Assembly (NCBI RefSeq): GCF_016056295.1
Contig: NZ_JAECZB010000049.1
Coordinates: 124,001-188,000, forward strand
Reading direction: 5' to 3'
DNA length: 64,000 nucleotides
Source: Atlanticothrix silvestris CENA357
GTDB lineage: Bacteria > Cyanobacteriota > Cyanobacteriia > Cyanobacteriales > Nostocaceae
Below, in pieces: positions 55,734 through 64,000 of the stretch; the first letter of the stretch is position 1; each line of letters starts with the position of its first letter. The notes beneath the pieces are model-generated. The model saw nothing but the letters and a program-made list of their open reading frames with translations. It was not told where the DNA came from and did no database searches. The translations under genes were made by a program, and so were the position numbers.

Positions 55734-55864
55734 AATTGGTATTAGTCGATACAATCGCATTGCAAGTCAATGGGGCAGTTTTAGAAGACTTGTGTGTACA
55801 CCGTAGAGAGGCACAAAGAATAAAAGTTTAAGAGGGCTTTACTGTTAATTAATTTCTCGCTCTA

Positions 55865-55903
55865 CAAAAAATAAAGACTTGGAGCGAGATAAACTCCAAG
55901 TCT
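55865..55903 (-). terminator. Rho-independent terminator after pdhC
   Basis: AGACTTGGAG (55875-55884) and CTCCAAGTCT (55894-55903) form a perfect 10-bp stem; on the minus strand it is followed by TTATTTTTTG, a proper T-tract. It lies 36 bp past the pdhC stop. Confidence 0.85.
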
Positions 55904-55938
55904 AAAAACTTAATTTTGATTAAAAAATTACTCTTGAT

Positions 55939-57240
55939 TTAGAGCGTCAAAGATTGGGGATTTGTTTCAATCAATTTTGCCAAATCTTGTAAAAATGCCG
56001 CAGCATGAGCGCCGTAAATAATGCGATGGTCAGAAGTAATATTCACTTGCATTTGTGGTCGCACGGCAAATAAGCCATCACCTGTAGCTACTACTTGTGG
56101 ACGAGATGCCCCGATCGCTAAAATTGACCCTTGTCCGGGTGGTAAAATTGCATCAAATTTATCTACACCGAACATCCCTAAGTTCGATAAGGTAAAAGTG
56201 CCACTATTATATTCTTCGGGTTGCAGTTGTTTCGTTCTAGCACGTTCTACCAAAGACTTCCAAGTACGCGAGAGTGAATAAATATCTACCATGTCTGCAT
56301 TTTGCAACACAGGTGTAATCAATCCCCCATCATCCATTGCCACGGCTACGGCAATGTTGATGCCAGAATGATAAACAATTCCTTGATCTGAATAGCTGGC
56401 ATTTAATAATGGGTGTTTTTGTAATGTCACTGCTACAGCTTTCGCTAGCAGGGCGGTCATTGTTACCCCTTTAGATTTAATCTGCTTGTAAAGCTTATCT
56501 AATCCATCAGTAGTAATGGTGTAACCAACATGGAATACTGGTACAGCTAGGCTAGCTAGCATATTTCGGACTACAGCATTTTGGAAGGTAGTTAGAGGCA
56601 CTGTTTGACCAGGAACAGCTGCAACAGCTGGTGTAGGTGCAGGTGCTACTGTTGGAGGTGGTGGTGCAACTGGGGTAGTTTGTGCAGGTCTTGATGGAGT
56701 AATAGGTGTAGTGGCGGGTTGCTTGCCTTGATTAACAGCAGTTTCCACATCCTCGGCGACAATGCGACCGTAAGGGCCACTACCTTGTAGATTACTCAAA
56801 TCAACTTTTAATTCTTTGGCCAACTTGCGGGCGCGGGGCGAGGCGACGAGTCTGCCTTCTCGGTGGTTAGAACCATTTTGAGATGCCAAAGCAGGTATTC
56901 CCGCTGAGGCAGTGGCTGCAACTGGCTCAGGAGCAGAACTAGGAGTAGCCGTAGTACTACCTGAATTGCCCAAAGATTTGGCGGTTTCGATTTCGGCTTC
57001 TGTCTCTGCTACGTAGGCGATCGCAGATCCTACCGTTGCCGTATCACCAGCTTGCACTATGATGTGGGCAAGATATCCCTCATAGAAGGATTCCACATCC
57101 ATATCTGCCTTATCTGACTCGACAACCACCACGGTCTCGCCTTTTTCCACTTTATCGCCAGGCGATTTTACCCAGGAGACGATTTTACCTTCGGTCATGG
57201 TAGAGCTAAGCGCCGGCATAAATACTTCGTGAATGCTCAT
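55939..57240 (-). CDS. pdhC: Pyruvate dehydrogenase E2, dihydrolipoamide acetyltransferase
   Basis: A protein of 433 residues. One lipoyl domain (1-80) has the lipoyl-Lys in VESDKADMDVE; a Pro/Ala linker leads to the E3-binding domain (VASPRARKLAKELKVDLSNL, about 130-165); a second Pro/Thr-rich linker precedes the catalytic domain, with HVGYTITTDG and PVFHVGY. The usual HxxxDG active-site motif reads DHRIIYGAHAAA, with Tyr in place of Asp, as also in the chloroplast E2. It transfers acetyl groups to CoA in the pyruvate dehydrogenase complex. It is monocistronic with a clear terminator. Confidence 0.94.
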   Translation of the reverse strand: MSIHEVFMPALSSTMTEGKIVSWVKSPGDKVEKGETVVVVESDKADMDVESFYEGYLAHIIVQAGDTATVGSAIAYVAETEAEIETAKSLGNSGSTTATPSSAPEPVAATASAGIPALASQNGSNHREGRLVASPRARKLAKELKVDLSNLQGSGPYGRIVAEDVETAVNQGKQPATTPITPSRPAQTTPVAPPPPTVAPAPTPAVAAVPGQTVPLTTFQNAVVRNMLASLAVPVFHVGYTITTDGLDKLYKQIKSKGVTMTALLAKAVAVTLQKHPLLNASYSDQGIVYHSGINIAVAVAMDDGGLITPVLQNADMVDIYSLSRTWKSLVERARTKQLQPEEYNSGTFTLSNLGMFGVDKFDAILPPGQGSILAIGASRPQVVATGDGLFAVRPQMQVNITSDHRIIYGAHAAAFLQDLAKLIETNPQSLTL

Positions 57241-57725
57241 ATGGTGGTTTCAGAATCAATAGTTTATGGACTTTAACAGCTTTTATCAGATCGAATTGTA
57301 TCTCGGCACGAGAGTTTTGGATTCGAGATTTTCTATTTTAGATCAGGGTATTGATGAAGCAGAGAGATCGGGGATGCAGTGAGAGCAGAGGGGCAGGGGA
57401 GCAAAAACAATAACAACTGACAACTGACAACTAACAACTGACAACTGACTATTTACCCAGGAACCTCAAGACAACGTAAAGGTCTATATATTTGTAGCGA
57501 TCGCAAATCGCTGGTCGAGATTGTGTTTTGACGGGTGATTATCAATAGTCAATATAAACCTTTCACAACTCAAACTAAATTGTTATGTATGTTTATATTT
57601 ATCACAATCACTAACCCAGGCAGAGGAGGTTTTCTACAGAATATGATATGTGGTTAGTGGGGAAACTTCAATTTAAAATTCAAAATTGATAGTTGATCTG
57701 TTTGAAATTTTTGTTTAGTTTTATT
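57241..57725. other. Spacer with heptanucleotide repeats
   Basis: 485 bp between divergent genes. At about 57412-57452 ACAACTG repeats five or six times (one copy ACAACTA), another STRR-like array. The remainder shows a HIP1 site near 57498 and nothing else I recognise. Confidence 0.5.
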
Positions 57726-58250
57726 ATGTCGGTAAAATGGAAATTGTTTTTGATTTTGATACTAAGTGTCTTTGCCACCGCTGGTGCTGGCATTTATATC
57801 AATCAGCACCAACAATCTATATCGGTTCCAGAAACTACCAATAGTCAACAGCAGCGATTCACAATAGTACAACAGGCTCAGGATGTTACAGTATTCCCAG
57901 AGCGTGCCCACTATAAAACGATACCATTAGAAAGTATCACCTCTGCTCTCCAAGGTAGTGATCCTGCAACTCTAGCTTTAAATGCGTTAGATGAGCAAAT
58001 AACAATACAAGGGAAGCGTAAGGTAGAGGTAGATTATCCGCAACAGAACCATGCTTTAGTGACTATTACCCAAATTCAGTCCAATGGTGATACCGCTAAT
58101 GCAATTAAATATCGATTTGAAATGCAAACCTTGGGGCGATCGCTTTTAGTTAGTTCCCCTGCTATGTGGCAAATTGTTTGGGCTGGCTCCCAGACACAAT
58201 GTCAGACTGGGAGCCGCCCCCACAAAAATTTAACTCAAAGCTGTCAGTGA
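57726..58250 (+). CDS. Conserved hypothetical secreted or anchored protein
   Basis: A protein of 174 residues from ATG 57726 (MSVKWKLFLILILSVFATAG), which gives a signal peptide or N-terminal anchor; the frame upstream to 57693 would hide it. The mature part is alpha/beta (FPERAHYKTIPLESITSALQ, VEVDYPQQNHALVTITQIQS, NAIKYRFEMQTLGRSL). No family is recognised. It converges with ylqD after 44 bp. Confidence 0.65.
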   Translation: MSVKWKLFLILILSVFATAGAGIYINQHQQSISVPETTNSQQQRFTIVQQAQDVTVFPERAHYKTIPLESITSALQGSDPATLALNALDEQITIQGKRKVEVDYPQQNHALVTITQIQSNGDTANAIKYRFEMQTLGRSLLVSSPAMWQIVWAGSQTQCQTGSRPHKNLTQSCQ

Positions 58251-58294
58251 AAGTATGAAGTGTGAAATATGAAGTTTCATCCTTCAGCCTTTAT

Positions 58295-58744
58295 TTAAAT
58301 ATCGCCGCGAATTTCTTCTACAACGCCATCCCGCAGAACGATTTCAACTTGCATTTTGCTAATCAAGTTATCACCTCGTTCGACCTTAAAAAAGCCTTCC
58401 ATTTGGAATTGATTAACTTCTTGATCCAACTCAAGAAACTGCACTTGTTGGAGATTTTGTAAGAGTTGATTTTTTTGCTCTAACAGTTCACTTTTCTTTT
58501 GATTGACTTGGAGTTGGATGTTGTCAATTTGTTGCAGTGTCTGGGGGCCAGGTGGTTGCAGACTTTGCTTTTGAATAGCGGCGATCGCTCTTTGTCCTTC
58601 AACGTCAAGTTGTTGCAGTTGCTGATCGCTTTGATTGATTTGCGCTTGCAATTGCTGTTGTACTTCCTCTTTCCAGAGGGGAGTCACAATGACTTTGACA
58701 TTAACTACGCGCTTCAGAAGCAATTGAGGGTTGGAGACATCCAT
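58295..58744 (-). CDS. YlqD family protein
   Basis: A protein of 149 residues: a short beta N-terminus (LLLKRVVNVKVIVTPLWKEE), a long Gln-rich coiled coil (about 30-110, QQLQQLDVEGQRAIAAIQKQ), and a beta C-terminus (VERGDNLISKMQVEIVLRDG) that matches YlqD. Function unknown. It lies downstream of the acyl synthetase on the same strand, 40 bp past its stop, and is probably co-transcribed with it. Confidence 0.85.
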   Translation of the reverse strand: MDVSNPQLLLKRVVNVKVIVTPLWKEEVQQQLQAQINQSDQQLQQLDVEGQRAIAAIQKQSLQPPGPQTLQQIDNIQLQVNQKKSELLEQKNQLLQNLQQVQFLELDQEVNQFQMEGFFKVERGDNLISKMQVEIVLRDGVVEEIRGDI

Positions 58745-58784
58745 AAAAGTTTCACGTTCACTCTATAGTTTGCAGGCGGAATTA

Positions 58785-60764
58785 TTAGGCAAACATTCCG
58801 TCAATAATATCGCGATAGTGTTCCGCGACAATGTGTCGCCTGATTTTCAGGGTTTGTGTCATCAAACCATTTTCAATAGAAAACGGCTCTACAACTAATC
58901 TGAATGGCCCAATGCGGTCATCTGGTCGATAACCTGGACGGTTTTTCACTTCCCGATTCAATTCTTGCCGAAATAAATCCTGGATTATTTTACTCTCCAG
59001 GTCAATTTTTTGACTGGATGAGGAGGTAACATTGTCATCCTGTACACTTAAAGTGAGGTTCTGACTGGCTGCCCATTTTTCTAGGGCTTCGATATTCGGC
59101 ACAATTAAAGCACCGAGGCTACGCTGATCTTGACCGACAAGCATGATTTGGTCAATGAAAGGCGATCGCAAACAAGCATCTTCAATTGGCTGCGGCTCGA
59201 TATTCTCTCCATTGGTTAAGACAATCGTATCTTTGGCTCTGCCAGTCAACACTAAGTCATTTTGTGGTGTTACCCAACCCAAGTCGCCGCTATCAAACCA
59301 ACCTTCAGCATCAATGACTTTCGCCGTTGCTTCTGGATTTTGGTAATAACCTTGCATGATTTGGGGGCCTCTCAACAACACCAAGCCTCGTTTTCCAACT
59401 GGTAGAGGTTGGCGAGTTTCAGGATCTATAATCTTAACTTCTGTACCGGGGATTGGTTGCCCGGATGAACCACGGAAATTGCGCCAAGGGCGACGTGCAT
59501 TGGTTACAGGAGAAGTTTCTGTTAAGCCATAACCTTGTAAAAGCTCAACTCCAGTAATTTCAAAAAAGTTATCGATGTGCCTTGGTAGCGCACCGCCACC
59601 GCTAATCACATACTTCATTTGTCCTCCTGTAGCTTGCCGTACTTTGGCATAAACCAGGCGTTCTCCTAAAGCATGGATGGGGAACAAAGCGGATGCTGTG
59701 ATTTTAGCTGTTAACTTTTGGAAGGCTGAGGAATCAAGATGATCTAAACTCAAGCCTTCAGCAATTCGCCGCGCTTTAATATATTTCTCACTAGTCTCCA
59801 GTAAAAATTTAATTAGGCGTTGCTTGCTTGCTGGTTGTTCACGGAACTGCTTTTGGACTCCTTCATAAATCGATTCCCACAGGCGCGGCACAGCTATCAT
59901 GTAATTGGGTTTAAATTCTTGCAAATCTCGTTTTACAGAACGTAAGTTAGTGTAAATTTGCGTGCAACCTTGAGAAAGCAAGAAATATTCACCACTGCGT
60001 TCGTAACTGTGCCATGTAGGCAGGATGCTGAGAACCATATCTCCTGGTTGTGGTTGAATTACTGCCCCCAGAGTTTTTATCTGATGCATTAAATTGTTGT
60101 GAGAAAGCATCACGCCCTTGGGTTTACCTGTAGTCCCAGATGTATAAATTAAAGTCGCTAAGGTATCGGGGCTTGGCTTGACTGGCACAAAAGTATGGTT
60201 GATACCAATTTCTATCAGCTGTGAGAAGTTCAGCACCTTGAGGGTTTCATCTTTTGGTGGTGCTTCATCTGAAAGTGAGATTACTAGGTGAATAGGTAAA
60301 TCATGCAAGCGATCGCGCAGTTTTTCTAGTATCTTGAAATCTTCAACTACGAGTACTGTGCTGCCACTATGAGAAACGATATACAGCAATTCTTCTTTTT
60401 CTGCTTGGGCGCTACGCACTGCATCAATTGCCCCAGCAGTCATGATCCCTTGATCAGCAATGAACCACCGTGGACTATTATCAGCAATTAAAGAGACGCG
60501 ATCGCCTGCTTGGACACCTAATGATTGTAAACCAGCAGCAAATTGTTGAATTTTCTCCGCTAGCTGGGCATAAGTAATTACTACTTCTGGTTTAGCATGA
60601 GGATTACGGAGGGCAACAATATCACCAAATCGCTTTGCTGCCAATGGCCAAATATCTGGTAATAAATCTACGTTTGTATAATTTACTAAACGCTGTAATT
60701 CCTGGCTTTCTCGCTTTGTGATCTGAGATAAAAAAGAAGATGCGGGTTGAGTTTTCGACATCAT
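58785..60764 (-). CDS. Long-chain acyl-CoA/acyl-ACP synthetase (AMP-forming)
   Basis: A protein of 659 residues in the ANL superfamily. The AMP-binding P-loop is LIYTSGTTGKPKGVMLSHNN, followed by GYGLTETSP, the Asp of GWFDSGDLGW, and the C-terminal hinge GRAKDTIVLTNGENIEP. The type and length match cyanobacterial Aas, which activates free fatty acids and recycles them into membrane lipid through ACP. Start: MMSKTQP; either Met (60764 or 60761) could be first. It lies upstream of ylqD. Confidence 0.9.
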   Translation of the reverse strand: MMSKTQPASSFLSQITKRESQELQRLVNYTNVDLLPDIWPLAAKRFGDIVALRNPHAKPEVVITYAQLAEKIQQFAAGLQSLGVQAGDRVSLIADNSPRWFIADQGIMTAGAIDAVRSAQAEKEELLYIVSHSGSTVLVVEDFKILEKLRDRLHDLPIHLVISLSDEAPPKDETLKVLNFSQLIEIGINHTFVPVKPSPDTLATLIYTSGTTGKPKGVMLSHNNLMHQIKTLGAVIQPQPGDMVLSILPTWHSYERSGEYFLLSQGCTQIYTNLRSVKRDLQEFKPNYMIAVPRLWESIYEGVQKQFREQPASKQRLIKFLLETSEKYIKARRIAEGLSLDHLDSSAFQKLTAKITASALFPIHALGERLVYAKVRQATGGQMKYVISGGGALPRHIDNFFEITGVELLQGYGLTETSPVTNARRPWRNFRGSSGQPIPGTEVKIIDPETRQPLPVGKRGLVLLRGPQIMQGYYQNPEATAKVIDAEGWFDSGDLGWVTPQNDLVLTGRAKDTIVLTNGENIEPQPIEDACLRSPFIDQIMLVGQDQRSLGALIVPNIEALEKWAASQNLTLSVQDDNVTSSSSQKIDLESKIIQDLFRQELNREVKNRPGYRPDDRIGPFRLVVEPFSIENGLMTQTLKIRRHIVAEHYRDIIDGMFA

Positions 60765-61320
60765 ATCACCTCACTGTAATAAATTGTCTATTTTCCAGCT
60801 TATTGTGCGATCGCGCTACATTGTCTATCCTTAATATCTACATCCCATACTGTGTAAGCAATTTCGTGAATTAAACGGTTGTATTGATAAAAGTTTATGT
60901 TAAAGTTAAGTTATATAAAAAAAGCAAAACAATGGATTGCCTTATAATTCGTTGCTATGCACAATGTTTGCAGCTAAAAATAGAGACCACCTATTTTTTA
61001 AAGGGGGTGATTACCTATCGGTTTAATAGATGCTGTGCTTCTAACCTTAATTAATGCCGCTGCCTGTCTGGCGCTGCCCAAGTTTCTCTCTACTATTCTG
61101 GCGTTTAAAACCAAAGCAGCTAAAACATCAAAAAAGGTTTCAAAACCCCGAACAGTCGAAATTGCAATTACTAGTTTCCCTTATTGTACGACTTACGCCT
61201 TGACTGGTAGCCAGTTTTGCAGATTTAGTCCTCATTTCTGTTCCAAGTGTTCCCCAAATTAATGGTGTGTCTGAAGATATAAATCTTTGCATAGTTCATA
61301 CCAATTTTGAACTGTAAGCG
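60765..61320. other. Spacer before the IS wreck
   Basis: About 556 bp, A+T-rich. It contains a possible small membrane-protein frame (61035-61262, listed separately) preceded by a strong purine-rich AAGGGGGTGA at 61001. Otherwise I see nothing. Confidence 0.4.
61035..61262 (+). CDS. Possible small membrane protein
   Basis: A GTG at 61035 opens 75 codons. The first 25 are hydrophobic (LLTLINAAACLALPKFLSTI) and then basic (KTKAAKTSKKVSKPR), as in small anchored proteins; the tail is Cys-rich and unlikely-looking. The only good Shine-Dalgarno (AAGGGGGTGA, 61001-61010) is 25 bases upstream, so a start nearer to 61018 with a rare codon would be needed. No family recognised. Confidence 0.25.
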   Translation: MLLTLINAAACLALPKFLSTILAFKTKAAKTSKKVSKPRTVEIAITSFPYCTTYALTGSQFCRFSPHFCSKCSPN

Positions 61321-61386
61321 TGCAAAATAAGGGGGTGACGCTCGTTCCTCGCTACCGCTTCGCTAACGATACCCCCTTATTTTGCA
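61321..61386. repeat. 16-bp palindrome at the tnpA remnant end
   Basis: TGCAAAATAAGGGGGT at 61321-61336 is exactly the reverse complement of 61371-61386. The right arm contains the stop codon of the transposase remnant (61377-61379), and the 34-bp loop carries GACGCTCGTTCCTCGCTACC, close to a word at about 38440 inside the MITE-like element. It may be the subterminal hairpin of the element end or a repeat inserted there. Confidence 0.75.
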
Positions 61387-61571
61387 TTATGCTTTTGGGT
61401 AAGCGCGCCACCCCGTTGTTTCTGAGTGCGAACTTTGCCACGGGGAGTATCCCCGGTGGCAAGATTCGCCTCAATGTACCGCTTCACTGCTTCTTCCGAG
61501 ACTCCACCAACAGATGAGTAAAATGTGCCATCACTCCACATTCCCGAACCCCAAAAGCGACGTTTTTTTTA
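61377..61571 (-). pseudogene. C-terminal remnant of an IS200/IS605 TnpA (Y1 transposase)
   Basis: On the minus strand 63 codons run to a TAA at 61377, encoding RFWGSGMWSDGTFYSSVGGV and then SEEAVKRYIEANLATGDTP. FWG...WSDG and SEEAVKRYIE are the signature of the C-terminal part of IS200-type Y1 transposases. An in-frame TAA at 61569 is removed if one base is dropped from the run of eight A (T on this strand, 61563-61570), giving DLKKRRFWG. The N-terminal part with the HUH motif is missing. Confidence 0.75.
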
Positions 61572-61576
61572 AGTCT

Positions 61577-61870
61577 TTGAATGTATTTAATTTACCATCA
61601 GAAAGGTTTTTTCCTTTAATGAACCAGTGTGCAGAGATATTTAATGCACACATTGATTGGGCTTTTACTAACAGTACCCATAACAAAAATAAGGCACACA
61701 AGGAACTGTACCACCTGTTAAGAGTTCAGTTTCCTTTTGTGCCTTCTGGATTATTGCAAACAGTTCGAGATAACGCACTTGAGGCAATTAAAGCCACCAA
61801 ATTCAAAAGCATTCCCCAGAAGAAACCAACATCAGGATGGGAGCAACGCGAAAAAGTGAGATCGTCGTGA
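61577..61870 (+). pseudogene. N-terminal remnant of an IS605 OrfB/TnpB
   Basis: In the frame starting at TTG 61577 about 85 codons encode NVFNLPSERFFPLMNQCAEI and later LQTVRDNALEAIKATKFKS, characteristic of the N-terminal helical part of TnpB-type RNA-guided nucleases of cyanobacterial IS605 elements. Homology appears to end near 61838 (after KKPTSG); the frame stops at 61870. The catalytic RuvC and zinc parts are absent, so it is inactive. Its orientation opposite to the tnpA fragment fits IS605 divergence with the middle deleted. Confidence 0.75.
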
Positions 61871-62247
61871 AATGAGCAGGGGAAGCGGGGGTAGCTGGGG
61901 TAGCTGGGGGAGAAAAGAGAAAGATTTAGTAAATTTTGCTACTAAAACTCTACTAAATCCACTTAATTTCTTTCTCTTCCCCAGCTTCCCCAGCCTCCCC
62001 AGCCCCCCCAGCTTTGCCACTTCACAAAATCGCGTTGCTCCCATGGGAACCCACAGTTTTAGGTCGGGAATTAAGCGTAATTCTGCCTTACATTGGTAAG
62101 AACAAGCATTCTGGCTTTCAAGTGAAATGGAGTACTGATGTAATTGTGCTGCTTCAATACCAGATAGAGTCAGATAACGGTTAATATCTCATGGATTTTT
62201 AGTTTCAGGAGTAAATCAAGAAAATTTATTTGCTCCTAACTAATGTA
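61871..62247. other. Spacer with inverted purine/pyrimidine tracts
   Basis: 377 bp. GGGTAGCTGGGGTAGCTGGG (about 61890-61911) and CCCCAGCTTCCCCAGCC-like tracts (about 61979-62003) form a long imperfect hairpin with about 70 bp between. No gene. It separates the IS remnant from the end of mfd. Confidence 0.5.
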
Positions 62248-64000
62248 TTAAACAACGATCGCCTCTGCCACAGCGCCTTGCATTTTATGCATTGCATCAA
62301 TCAAACTTTGCAATTGTTGGTCGGCTTTCATTACTGCTAAACCGCGCACTGTGACTTTACCGGGAGAGTAAACAAAACGCGTTTTGAGATGTTCTGGTAA
62401 GTTTGCTGCTAATAAATTCCAAGCAGGTTCTTCCATTGGGGTTTCTAAAATGACATGCTGTTTATTTTCTGGTTTAATGCGGCTAAATCCTAACTTTTTC
62501 GCTAGCTGTTTAAGTTCCATCACCCGCAACAATTGATTAGCTGGCACTGGTAAAGTACCATAGCGATCGCTCCACTCGGCAGCAATTTGAGTTAATTCTT
62601 CTTTCGATTTCACCCCGGCTACTGCACGGTATGCACTCATTTTTTGGTCTAAATCGGGAATGTAATCTGCGGGAATAAATGCTGTGAGGTTGAGGTCAAT
62701 TTGCGTATCATCAACTTTAGGAATTTCTTGACCGCGAATTTCCCTAATTGACTCTTCCAACATTTGCATATACAAATCAAAACCGATCGCATCCATTTGA
62801 CCGGATTGTTCTGCACCAAGCAAGTTACCCACACCCCGAATTTCCATATCGCGCATCGCCAACTGATAGCCAGAACCGAGTTGAGTAAATTCTTGAATCG
62901 CCCGCAACCTTTGCCTCGCCGCGTCAGATAACGCCCGTTGCTTGGGATAAAATAACCAAGCATGAGCTTGAATCCCTGCACGTCCGACACGACCACGCAA
63001 TTGATACAGCTGTGATAAACCAAAGCGGTGAGCATCTTCAATTAAAATAGTGTTGACGCGGGGAATATCTAAGCCAGATTCAATAATTGTTGTACATACC
63101 AAGATATCTGCATCCCCATTACTGAAAGTCAGCATGGTTGACTCTAATTCGCTTTCATCCATTTGACCGTGGGCGATCGCAAATCTGCCCCCCGGTATCA
63201 TCTCCCGCAAATTGGCTGTTGTCTCTTCAATGCCCTCAACTCGTGGTACTACATAAAATACCTGTCCGCCTCTGTCTAATTCTTGACGAATAGCACTGCG
63301 GATACTTTCTGAGTTCAACGGCGAAAGATGGGTTTTAATTGGTCTTCTGGTGGGGGGTGGTGTAGTAATCAAACTCATTTCCCGAATCCCGGACAAAGAC
63401 ATATATAGGGTACGGGGAATGGGAGTCGCAGACAGGGTAAGCACATCAACTTGAGTTTTTAAGCTTTTAATTTTCTCTTTTTGGTTTACCCCAAATCGCT
63501 GTTCTTCATCTACCACCAACAGTCCCAAATCACGAAAAGATACACCTTTACCCAAAAGTTGGTGTGTACCGACAACTATATCTAATTCACCCGCTGCTAG
63601 TCGTTTTTGAATATTGCGGCGTTCTTCGGCACTGCGAAAGCGATTGAGTAAGCCAACATTGACAGGGTAAGGAGCAAAGCGTTCTTTGAGGGTGTGATAG
63701 TGTTGCTGGGTGAGGATAGTTGTTGGCGCTAAGAGGGCGACTTGTTTACCAGAGGTAACAGCTTTGAAAATAGCGCGAATTGCCACTTCTGTTTTGCCAA
63801 AACCAACATCACCGCATACCAAACGATCCATTGGGCGATCGCTTTCCATATCTCGTTTCACATCTTGCACAGCTTTTAGCTGGTCTGTTGTGGGTTGATA
63901 CGGGAAGGAATCTTCCATTTCCTCTTGCCAAGGCATATCTGGGGGATAGGAAAAACCTTCTTGTTTAGATCTTGCAGCATACAATTTGAGCAAGTCCACC
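62248..64000 (-). CDS. mfd: Transcription-repair coupling factor Mfd, C-terminal part
   Basis: About 584 residues are inside the window; the N-terminal half lies past the right edge. The translocase core is complete: [20 protein letters not shown], Walker [19 protein letters not shown] (DEEQ box), [20 protein letters not shown], and the RecG-like [19 protein letters not shown] and GRVGR. The C-terminal TRCF domain (about 440-570) includes [20 protein letters not shown]. Mfd removes RNA polymerase stalled at lesions and recruits UvrA. Start is not visible. Confidence 0.96.
   Translation of the reverse strand, partial: VDLLKLYAARSKQEGFSYPPDMPWQEEMEDSFPYQPTTDQLKAVQDVKRDMESDRPMDRLVCGDVGFGKTEVAIRAIFKAVTSGKQVALLAPTTILTQQHYHTLKERFAPYPVNVGLLNRFRSAEERRNIQKRLAAGELDIVVGTHQLLGKGVSFRDLGLLVVDEEQRFGVNQKEKIKSLKTQVDVLTLSATPIPRTLYMSLSGIREMSLITTPPPTRRPIKTHLSPLNSESIRSAIRQELDRGGQVFYVVPRVEGIEETTANLREMIPGGRFAIAHGQMDESELESTMLTFSNGDADILVCTTIIESGLDIPRVNTILIEDAHRFGLSQLYQLRGRVGRAGIQAHAWLFYPKQRALSDAARQRLRAIQEFTQLGSGYQLAMRDMEIRGVGNLLGAEQSGQMDAIGFDLYMQMLEESIREIRGQEIPKVDDTQIDLNLTAFIPADYIPDLDQKMSAYRAVAGVKSKEELTQIAAEWSDRYGTLPVPANQLLRVMELKQLAKKLGFSRIKPENKQHVILETPMEEPAWNLLAANLPEHLKTRFVYSPGKVTVRGLAVMKADQQLQSLIDAMHKMQGAVAEAIVV

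Noticed and set aside
61577-61870. Functional TnpB-type RNA-guided nuclease
   Set aside because: Only about 85 N-terminal residues remain; RuvC and zinc-finger parts are missing.

Overview
The window reads as chromosomal DNA of a filamentous, probably Nostoc-like (Nostocales) cyanobacterium. Support: many GCGATCGC palindromes (HIP1) inside and between genes, plant-type ferredoxin:thioredoxin reductase catalytic subunit, a CBS-CP12 fusion, a chloroplast-type pyruvate dehydrogenase E2, an SLH/OprB-type porin, several cyanobacterial conserved hypothetical families, and heptanucleotide short tandem repeats between genes. Nearly everything is chromosomal housekeeping. I see no rRNA, tRNA, CRISPR array, prophage or intact transposon.

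Layout. 1-7.3 kb: 3' end of an outer-membrane porin, a secreted Gln-rich repeat protein, a membrane-anchored Ser/Thr kinase, msrA, a DUF6875-like protein, a gene-poor 1.1 kb stretch with a frameshifted micro-gene, and a saccharopine-dehydrogenase-like reductase. 7.4-12.6 kb: type IV pilus motor operon pilB-pilT-pilC (minus). 13.1-19.2 kb: chaperone block grpE-dnaK-dnaJ followed by a TusA-like gene and rsgA, the last three joined by start/stop overlaps. 19.3-20.2 kb: an Uma2 nuclease gene and behind it a scrambled, decayed copy of Uma2 and rsgA pieces. 20.4-25.5 kb: GH57 branching enzyme, an aspartoacylase-like peptidase, era and a NarL-type response regulator. 25.8-30.4 kb: an accessory-looking patch (orphan gene, HNH nuclease with a small partner, DUF433 remnant, DUF3611, two tandem TspO genes, a VanX-like dipeptidase). 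30.5-39.5 kb: a repeat-rich anchored protein, the CBS-CP12 protein, lptA-lptB-lptF/G, DUF58-ftrC-DUF309, and a peptidoglycan-binding protein. 39.7-45.9 kb: a STAND (NB-ARC/TPR) ATPase, SpoIIM and RDD membrane proteins, and a 2H phosphoesterase. 46.2-53 kb: holA, DUF4168, a PAS-LuxR regulator and a 1298-residue hybrid histidine kinase. 53.5-64 kb: phosphoglucomutase, pdhC, a YlqD protein, an acyl-ACP/CoA synthetase, an IS200/IS605 wreck and the C-terminal half of mfd, which runs off the right edge.

How it works together: the pil genes are the extension, retraction and platform parts of the motility/DNA-uptake machine; grpE/dnaK/dnaJ form one chaperone cycle; the lpt genes export LPS; pgm, the GH57 enzyme and CBS-CP12 touch carbon storage and Calvin-cycle control; the histidine kinase and two LuxR-type regulators are signalling parts with no obvious local partner. 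The most unusual material is non-coding or decayed: palindromic repeat families with compensatory arm changes, a 245-bp MITE-like element, 21-bp and 117-bp tandem repeats, and small gene remnants. I found no convincing new multi-gene system; the best functional leads are the STAND ATPase and the orphan/HNH patch at 25.8-27.4 kb.
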